Assembly: GCA_964599095.1 (NCBI GenBank)
Contig: CAZREB010000002.1
Coordinates: 310,001-374,000, forward strand
Source of the DNA: SZAS-79 sp964599095
Lineage (GTDB): Bacteria; Pseudomonadota; Gammaproteobacteria; Burkholderiales; SG8-39
Reading direction: 5' to 3'
DNA: 64,000 nucleotides
The stretch's first letter is position 1, and each line of letters starts with the position of its first letter. A model generated the notes under the pieces. The model was not told where the DNA came from and did not search any database. It was given only the letters and a program-made list of their open reading frames with translations. The translations under genes were made by a program, and so were the position numbers. Below, piece by piece: positions 58,420-64,000 of the stretch.

Positions 58420-60003
58420 ATGAAAATTCGTCGCATCGCCGCCGCCTTCTCGCTCGTCGCGCTGGCGAGCCTGCTCGGCCCGAACGCCAGTGCTCAAGAC
58501 AAGGTGTTGCGCGTCGTGCCGCACTCCAACCTGGCGATCCTCGACCCGATCTGGACCACGGCCTACATGAGCCGCAACCACGGCTACATGATCTACGACA
58601 CCCTCTTCGGCACCGACGAGAAGGCCCAGATCAAGCCGCAGATGGTGGAGTCGTGGACGGAGTCGCCCGACCACCGGCTGTGGACTTTCAAGCTGAGGAA
58701 GGGCCTCGAATTCCATGACGGCAAGCCGGTCACCAGCGAGGACGTGGTCGCCTCGCTGCAGCGCTGGGGCAAGCGCGACGCGATGGGCACCGCGCTGATG
58801 ACTTTCGTCGACCGCATGGACACGCCCGCGCCGGACACCTTCCGCATCTTCCTGCGCGAGGCCTGCGGGTTCCTGCTCGAGGCGCTCGGCAAGCCCTCGT
58901 CGAACGTGCCCTTCATCATGCCCAAGCGCGTCGCCGATACCGACGCCTTCAAGCAGATCGAGGACTACACCGGCTCCGGCCCGTACATGTTCAAGCGCGA
59001 CGAGTTCAAGCCGGGCGACAAGGCGGTCTACGTCAAGTTCGCCAAGTACGTCCCGCGCAAGGAACCCCCGTCGGGCACGACCGGCGGCAAGCACGTCTAT
59101 GTCGACCGCGTGGAATGGAACCTCGCGCTGCGCGACGCGCAGGCGCAGGTCAACGCGCTGCAAAAAGGCGAGGTGGACATCATCGAGGCGCTCGGCTTCG
59201 ACCACTTCGAGACGGTGAAGAAGGACCCGAACCTGCAGTTGCCCAAGTACTCGACGGTCAACTTGCAGTACATGGCGCGCTTCAACCACCTGAACAAGCC
59301 TTTCGACAACCCGAAGGTGCGCCAGGCCGTGCTCGCCGCTTTTTCGCAGGAGCCCTTCCTCAAGGCGCAGGTCGGCGTGAAGGCGCTCTACAACACCTGC
59401 GCGTCGATGTTCACCTGCGGCACGCCCTACGGCAGCGCCTTCGGCAGCGAGATCCAGTCCAAGTCCAACATGAAGAAGGCGCAGGAACTGCTGAAGGCCT
59501 CCGGCTACGACGGCACGCCGATCGTGCTGATGAAGCCCACCGACCTCGCTTCGATCCAGAAACTGCCCGATGTGGCCGCGCAACTGATGCGCCAGGCCGG
59601 CTTCAAGGTCGACCTGCAGGCGATGGACTGGCAGACGCTGGTCGGCCGGCGCGCCAAGAAGGATCCGATCGACAAGGGCGGCTGGCACATGTTCCTGACC
59701 GCCTGGCAGGGCCACGACATCTGGAACCCGATCGCCAATGCGGCCTTCGACACCCGCGGCACCGACTCCGGCTGGTTCGGCTGGGCCAAGGACGACAAGA
59801 TCATGGAGCTGCGCGCCCGGTTCATGCGCGAGACCGACGACGCCAAGAAGAAGAAGCTGGCCGAAGCGCTCCAGGCGCGCGCGTTCGAGATCGGCACGCA
59901 CGTGCCGCTGGGCGAGTATTCGCAACCGATGGCCGCGCGCAAGAGCATCAGCGGTTTCTTCATCACCAACGGCAACATCTACTGGAACCTGAAGAAGAAC
60001 TGA
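58420..60003 (+). CDS. family-5 ABC substrate-binding protein
   Basis: A 527-aa receptor, signal peptide ending N-A-S-A-Q-D, then R-V-V-P-H-S-N-L-A-I-L-D-P-I-W-T-T. It resembles the 29614 product most closely (C-G-T-P-Y and S-N-M-K-K-A-Q-E-L-L-K-A-S-G-Y-D-G-T). It is immediately upstream of the permease genes, separated by a G-rich hairpin, so it is likely the principal receptor of that transporter. Confidence 0.9.
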   Translation: MKIRRIAAAFSLVALASLLGPNASAQDKVLRVVPHSNLAILDPIWTTAYMSRNHGYMIYDTLFGTDEKAQIKPQMVESWTESPDHRLWTFKLRKGLEFHDGKPVTSEDVVASLQRWGKRDAMGTALMTFVDRMDTPAPDTFRIFLREACGFLLEALGKPSSNVPFIMPKRVADTDAFKQIEDYTGSGPYMFKRDEFKPGDKAVYVKFAKYVPRKEPPSGTTGGKHVYVDRVEWNLALRDAQAQVNALQKGEVDIIEALGFDHFETVKKDPNLQLPKYSTVNLQYMARFNHLNKPFDNPKVRQAVLAAFSQEPFLKAQVGVKALYNTCASMFTCGTPYGSAFGSEIQSKSNMKKAQELLKASGYDGTPIVLMKPTDLASIQKLPDVAAQLMRQAGFKVDLQAMDWQTLVGRRAKKDPIDKGGWHMFLTAWQGHDIWNPIANAAFDTRGTDSGWFGWAKDDKIMELRARFMRETDDAKKKKLAEALQARAFEIGTHVPLGEYSQPMAARKSISGFFITNGNIYWNLKKN

Positions 60004-60033
60004 GCGCCCGCGCCAGCCGCTTGGGGGGATCTG

Positions 60034-60068
60034 AAGGGGGGCGCAGACGCCAGTCGTAGCCCCCCTTT
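60034..60068. terminator. G-rich hairpin between receptor and permease genes
   Basis: AAGGGGGGC (60034-60042) and GCCCCCCTT (60059-60067) are perfect 9-bp arms around a 16-bp loop, followed on the coding strand by TTTCCTTTCC. The stem and the preceding GATCTGAAGG recur after ugpB at 25217. It may partly terminate or protect the receptor transcript, giving more receptor than permease. Confidence 0.6.
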
Positions 60069-60089
60069 CCTTTCCTCCCCCTTTCCCTC

Positions 60090-61031
60090 ATGTATAAGTT
60101 CCTCGCCCGCAGGCTGCTCGCCACGATCCCGGTGCTCGCGATCGTGGCGGTGCTGGTGTTCCTGATGCTGCGGCTCACGCCGGGCGACCCCGCGGCAATC
60201 CTGGCCGGCGACGCGGCGAACACCGAGCAGATCGCGAAGATCCGCGAGGGCCTCGGCCTCGACCGCCCGCTGATCGTGCAGTTCGGGCTCTGGGCCAGGG
60301 ACATTCTCACCGGCGACCTCGGCGAGTCGTTCTACTTCAAGATGAAGGTCACGACGCTGATCGGCCAGCGGCTGGAGGCGACGCTTTCGCTCGCGCTCGT
60401 GACCATCATCGTCGCGGTGCTGACCGCGGTGCCGCTGGGCGTGCTCGCCGCGTGGCGGTTCGGCGGCTGGTTCGACCGGATGCTGATGGGCTTCTCGGTG
60501 ATGGGCTTTTCGGTGCCGGTGTTCGTGCTCGCGTACATCCTGATCTGGATCGTGTCGCTCAAGCTCGGCTGGCTGCCGGTGCAGGGCTACAAGCCGATCG
60601 CCGATGGCTTCTGGCCGTTCCTGCGGCACCTGATCCTGCCTTCGATCACGCTGTCGGTGATCTACATCGCGCTGATCGCGAGGGTGACGCGCGCGTCTGT
60701 GCTCGAGGCCCTCGGCGAGGACTACATCCGCACCGCGCGCGCCAAGGGGCTGCCCGAGTCGCGCGTGCTGATCCGCCACGCGCTCGCCAACGCGGCCGTG
60801 CCCATCGTCACCGTCATCGGCATCGGCATCGCGCTGCTGATCGGCGGCGTGGTGGTCACCGAGTCCGTGTACGCGATCCCCGGCCTCGGCCGCCTGACGG
60901 TCGACGCGGTGCTTGCGCGCGACTTCCCGACGATCCAGGGCGTGATCCTGTTCTTTTCCGGCGTCTACGTGATCGTCAACCTGCTCGTGGACCTGTCCTA
61001 CGTGTTCTTCGACCCCCGCATCCGCTACTGA
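60090..61031 (+). CDS. peptide-type ABC transporter permease (DppB family)
   Basis: A 313-aa inner-membrane permease with six helices: M-Y-K-F-L-A-R-R-L-L-A-T-I-P and L-T-P-G-D-P-A-A-I-L-A-G-D at the N-terminus, and the DppB loop R-V-T-R-A-S-V-L-E-A-L-G-E-D-Y-I-R-T-A-R-A-K-G. It starts 86 bp after the receptor, beyond the hairpin. Its stop overlaps the next ATG by 1 bp. Confidence 0.92.
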   Translation: MYKFLARRLLATIPVLAIVAVLVFLMLRLTPGDPAAILAGDAANTEQIAKIREGLGLDRPLIVQFGLWARDILTGDLGESFYFKMKVTTLIGQRLEATLSLALVTIIVAVLTAVPLGVLAAWRFGGWFDRMLMGFSVMGFSVPVFVLAYILIWIVSLKLGWLPVQGYKPIADGFWPFLRHLILPSITLSVIYIALIARVTRASVLEALGEDYIRTARAKGLPESRVLIRHALANAAVPIVTVIGIGIALLIGGVVVTESVYAIPGLGRLTVDAVLARDFPTIQGVILFFSGVYVIVNLLVDLSYVFFDPRIRY

Positions 61032-61963
61032 TGGCCGCCCCCGGCAACAGCGACGCGCTCTCCACCGAGTCCGCCGACGTCATGCACCACGAAAGCGCGT
61101 GGCAGCGCGCCAGGCGCAGCTGGTCGGTGCGCATCGGCGCCACGGTGCTGCTGGCGCTGGTGTTCATTGCGGTGGCCGCGCCGTGGCTCGGCACGGTCGA
61201 CCCGACGCTCTTCGACGCGGGCAGCCGCGACCTCACGCCCGGCCAGTCGGGCGAGATCACCACGCTCGACGGCGACACGATCAAGCACACCTTCATCATG
61301 GGCTCGGACAGCTTCGGCCGCGACATCTACAGCCGCGTGCTCTACGGCACGCGCGTCTCGCTGGTGGTCGGCTCGTTCTCGGCGGTCGTCGCGCTCGCGT
61401 TCGGCATCCTGCTCGGCCTGGTGTCGGGCTACCTGCGCTGGCTCGACGGGCCGCTGATGCGGGTGATGGACGGCATCATGGCGATCCCGGCGATCCTGAT
61501 CGCGATCGCGCTGGTGGCGATGTTCCGCGCGAGCCTCGCGTCGGTGATCATCGCGATCGCGATCCCCGAGATCCCGCGCGTCACGCGGCTGGTGCGGTCG
61601 CTCGTGCTGACGATCAGGGAAGAGCCGTACGTCGAGGCGGCGGTGTCGCTCGGCACGCCCTCCTGGAAGATCATGTTTTCGCACATCCTGCCGAACACGG
61701 TGGCGCCGCTGCTGGTGCAGGGCACCTACATCTGCGCGTTCGGGATCCTGGTCGAGGCGATCCTGTCCTTCCTCGGCGTCGGCCTGCCGCCGGACATCCC
61801 GACCTGGGGCAACATCATGTCCGAAGGGCGCGCGCAGTTCGTGACCTTCCCGCACAACGTGTTCTTCCCCGGGACTTTCCTTGCGGCGACGGTGCTGGCG
61901 GTCAATATCCTCGGCGACGGGTTGCGCGACACGCTCGACCCGAAAATGGCCCGCCGGACGTGA
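61031..61963 (+). CDS. peptide-type ABC transporter permease (DppC family)
   Basis: A 310-aa permease with the N-terminal OppC-like extension, G-S-D-S-F-G-R-D-I-Y-S-R-V-L-Y-G-T-R-V-S-L and the loop R-L-V-R-S-L-V-L-T-I-R-E-E-P-Y-V-E-A-A. Six helices follow. ATG 61031 shares its first base with the previous stop. It overlaps the ATPase GTG by 4 bp. Confidence 0.92.
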   Translation: MAAPGNSDALSTESADVMHHESAWQRARRSWSVRIGATVLLALVFIAVAAPWLGTVDPTLFDAGSRDLTPGQSGEITTLDGDTIKHTFIMGSDSFGRDIYSRVLYGTRVSLVVGSFSAVVALAFGILLGLVSGYLRWLDGPLMRVMDGIMAIPAILIAIALVAMFRASLASVIIAIAIPEIPRVTRLVRSLVLTIREEPYVEAAVSLGTPSWKIMFSHILPNTVAPLLVQGTYICAFGILVEAILSFLGVGLPPDIPTWGNIMSEGRAQFVTFPHNVFFPGTFLAATVLAVNILGDGLRDTLDPKMARRT

Positions 61964-63606
61964 ACGCAGCGAGCGCTTCGCCGCCGAAGACCGGCCCGGT
62001 GCTGGAGGTGCGCGGCCTGTCGATCGAGCTGCCCAAGGGCGGCGACCGCAGGCTCGCCGCCGGGAACGTGAGCTTCAGCGTCGGGCGCGGCGAGATCGTG
62101 TGCCTGGTCGGCGAATCCGGCTCGGGGAAATCGGTGATCGCCCAGGCTGTCATGGGCCTGCTGCCCAAGCAGTTGCCGGTGGCCGCCGGGTCCATCCTGC
62201 TCGAGGGCGAGGACATCACGCACGCGCCGCTTTCGCGCCTGCGCCAGCTGCGCGCGACGCGGATGTCGATGGTCTTCCAGGAGCCGATGACCGCGCTGAA
62301 CCCGGTCATGACCTGCGGCGAGCAGGTCGACGAAGTGCTCGGGGAACACACCAGCCTCGGCCCGGCCGAGCGCAAGGCGAAGATCCTCGACACCATCCGC
62401 GAGGTGCGGCTGCCGGACCCGGAGCGCATCTACGCCTCCTACCCGCACCAGCTCTCCGGCGGCCAGCGCCAGCGGATCGTGATCGCGATGGCGCTGATCC
62501 TCGATCCGGCGCTGATCATCGCCGACGAGCCGACCACCGCACTCGACGTGACCACGCAGGCGCAGATCCTGCAGCTGATCCGCGACCTGCAGGCGCGCCA
62601 CGGCACCGGGGTGCTGTTCATCACGCACGATTTCGGCGTCGTTGCCGAGATCGCGCAGAAAGTGGCCGTGCTGCGCCTGGGCGAGCTGGTCGAATTCGGC
62701 GCGCGCGACGAGGTGCTCAAGCACCCGCAGCATGCATACACGAAGATGCTGATCCGCGCGGTGCCGACGCTCGCGCCGATCGGCCGGCATGCGGACGCCG
62801 GTGCGCCCGTCGTCCTGCAGCTGAAGGGCCTGTCGAAGACTTACGTCGACCGCGGCTGGCTCGGCAAGCACCGCGAAGTGCACGCCGCCGCGGACGTGAA
62901 CCTGCAGATCCGCCGCGGCCAGACGCTCGGCATCGTCGGCGAGTCCGGCTCGGGCAAGTCGACGGTGGCGCGCTGCGTGGTGCGCCTGATCGACCCGACC
63001 GCGGGCGAAGTCCTGCTCGGCGGCGAGGACATCGCGACGCTTTCGGCCGCGAAACTGCGGCCTTTGCGGCGCCGGGTGCAGATCGTCTTCCAGGATCCCT
63101 ACCGTTCGCTGAACCCGCGCCGCCGGGTCGGCGAAGCGATCATCGAAGGGCCGCTGAACTACGGCCTGTCGCGCCCGGACGCGCTCGAGCGCGCGCGCAA
63201 GCTCATGGAACTGGTGCGCATGGATCCGGCCTCGCTCGAGCGCTACCCGCACCAGTTCTCGGGCGGCCAGCGCCAGCGCATCTGCATCGCCCGCGCGCTG
63301 GCCATGGAGCCCGAATTGCTGATCGCCGACGAGGCGGTGTCGGCGCTCGACGTGTCGGTGCAGGCGCAGGTGCTCGGCCTGCTGGAGGAGATCCGCGGGC
63401 GGCTCGACCTTGCGATGCTCTTCATTACCCACGACCTGCGGGTCGCGGCGCAAATCTGCGACCACGTGGCGGTCATGTCGCAGGGACGTGTGGTTGAATA
63501 CGGCCCCGCGGCCGAAGTCTTCCTGCACCCGGGCCACGAGTACACCCGGGCGCTGTTCGCGGCGGCGCCGGGGCGGGACTTCGCTTTTTCGACGGACACA
63601 GACTGA
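61960..63606 (+). CDS. fused double ABC ATPase (DppD-DppF type)
   Basis: A 548-aa protein with two complete nucleotide-binding domains. First domain: G-E-S-G-S-G-K-S-V, L-S-G-G-Q-R-Q-R and D-E-P-T-T-A-L-D. Second: G-E-S-G-S-G-K-S-T, F-S-G-G-Q-R-Q-R and D-E-A-V-S-A-L-D. The fusion keeps both peptide-transporter ATPases in one chain, as in several soil proteobacteria (GsiA-like). It starts with GTG 61960 in a 4-bp overlap with the DppC gene. An M81 peptidase gene follows after 19 bp. Confidence 0.92.
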   Translation: MNAASASPPKTGPVLEVRGLSIELPKGGDRRLAAGNVSFSVGRGEIVCLVGESGSGKSVIAQAVMGLLPKQLPVAAGSILLEGEDITHAPLSRLRQLRATRMSMVFQEPMTALNPVMTCGEQVDEVLGEHTSLGPAERKAKILDTIREVRLPDPERIYASYPHQLSGGQRQRIVIAMALILDPALIIADEPTTALDVTTQAQILQLIRDLQARHGTGVLFITHDFGVVAEIAQKVAVLRLGELVEFGARDEVLKHPQHAYTKMLIRAVPTLAPIGRHADAGAPVVLQLKGLSKTYVDRGWLGKHREVHAAADVNLQIRRGQTLGIVGESGSGKSTVARCVVRLIDPTAGEVLLGGEDIATLSAAKLRPLRRRVQIVFQDPYRSLNPRRRVGEAIIEGPLNYGLSRPDALERARKLMELVRMDPASLERYPHQFSGGQRQRICIARALAMEPELLIADEAVSALDVSVQAQVLGLLEEIRGRLDLAMLFITHDLRVAAQICDHVAVMSQGRVVEYGPAAEVFLHPGHEYTRALFAAAPGRDFAFSTDTD

Positions 63607-63625
63607 TGCACGGGGAAACGCTCTG

Positions 63626-64000
63626 ATGCGGGTCGCAATCGGCGGCTTTCAGCACGAAACCAATACCTTCGCGCCGAGCAAGGCCACCTACGCGAATTTC
63701 GAGCGCGCCAAGGGCTGGCCAGGATTGCAGCGCGGCGGCGAGATGCTCGATACGATGGTCGCGCGCAACCTGCCGATCGCCGGCTTCATCGAGCAGATGA
63801 AGGGCACGCGGCACACGCTCATCCCGACCGCGTGGGCGGCGGCCGAGCCTTCCGCCCACGTGACCGAGGACGCGTTTGAGCGGATCGCGGCGATGATCGT
63901 CGAAGGCATCCGCGACGCGAAGCCCGACGCGGTCTACCTCGACCTGCACGGCGCCATGGTCACCGAGCACCTCGACGACGGCGAAGGCGAGATCCTCGCG
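63626..64000 (+). CDS. M81-family metallopeptidase (MlrC-like), 5' part
   Basis: The first 125 codons are in the window; the gene continues beyond it. It begins M-R-V-A-I-G-G-F-Q-H-E-T-N-T-F-A-P, the MlrC/DUF1485 N-terminus, and has V-Y-L-D-L-H-G-A-M-V-T-E further on, which contains conserved candidate metal ligands. MlrC-like enzymes cleave linearised microcystin in Sphingomonas; relatives in betaproteobacteria are usually tied to peptide or amide ABC transporters, as here, suggesting breakdown of the imported compound. Confidence 0.85.
   Translation, partial: MRVAIGGFQHETNTFAPSKATYANFERAKGWPGLQRGGEMLDTMVARNLPIAGFIEQMKGTRHTLIPTAWAAAEPSAHVTEDAFERIAAMIVEGIRDAKPDAVYLDLHGAMVTEHLDDGEGEILA

Overview
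The window is high-GC DNA with dense, mostly colinear genes, many GTG starts and 1-4 bp overlaps. Several markers point to a betaproteobacterium, probably Burkholderiales-like: a waaF homologue beside a short zinc-finger protein, a Bug/TctC-type solute receptor, a LitR/CarH-type MerR photoreceptor with its lipid operon, and a complete Ugp transporter. I saw no rRNA, tRNA, transposase, integrase or CRISPR array.

Layout. (1) 1-6055: cell-envelope and housekeeping genes (heptosyltransferase, NTF2-like protein, YheT-type hydrolase, phosphomannomutase/phosphoglucomutase), a FitAB-type toxin-antitoxin pair and NhaA. (2) 6052-14130: a nitrogen-salvage block with FdrA, a DUF1116 protein and carbamate kinase on the minus strand, diverging from allophanate hydrolase and an NCS2 nucleobase permease, with a convergent GntR/FCD regulator. 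(3) 14151-20991: a B12-type light-sensing MerR regulator with a ferritin-like diiron protein downstream, diverging from a lipid operon (small protein, FAD oxidoreductase, DUF1365, cyclopropane-synthase-like methyltransferase, SDR, NTF2-like). (4) 21084-28064: a VOC protein and a minus-strand glycerol-3-phosphate (Ugp) operon with two substrate-binding proteins. (5) 28178-34196: two amidase plus family-5 substrate-binding-protein pairs without permeases. (6) 34201-40110: a segment carrying a PLP dehydratase, a Bug receptor, a sulfatase and a LysR regulator, bracketed by direct repeats of the 3' end of the preceding receptor gene, followed by duplicated small antitoxin-like genes. (7) 40125-52504: a defence/toxin-antitoxin-like region with a single-chain restriction-modification enzyme, three further nuclease-like proteins, a TPR-HEPN pair, two paralogous HExxH proteins and several partnerless antitoxins; much of it is visibly more A+T rich than the rest. 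(8) 52594-64000: patatin, MFS, OsmC and pirin genes, a short HTH protein, then a peptide-transport operon with two more family-5 receptors, two permeases, a fused double ATPase and the start of an M81 (MlrC) peptidase gene.

How they work together. Blocks 2, 5 and 8 all look like nitrogen scavenging: import of ureides/nucleobases and of amides or peptides, followed by amide-bond hydrolysis or carbamoyl transfer. Block 3 looks like a light-triggered membrane-lipid remodelling system with a clear operator architecture. Blocks 6 and 7 are the accessory part; a dispersed ~66-bp repeat occurs five times in the window and lies just upstream of small antitoxin-type genes in three of them.

All statements come from reading the sequence and supplied translations; no database search was possible, so family names rest on recognised motifs and overall resemblance.
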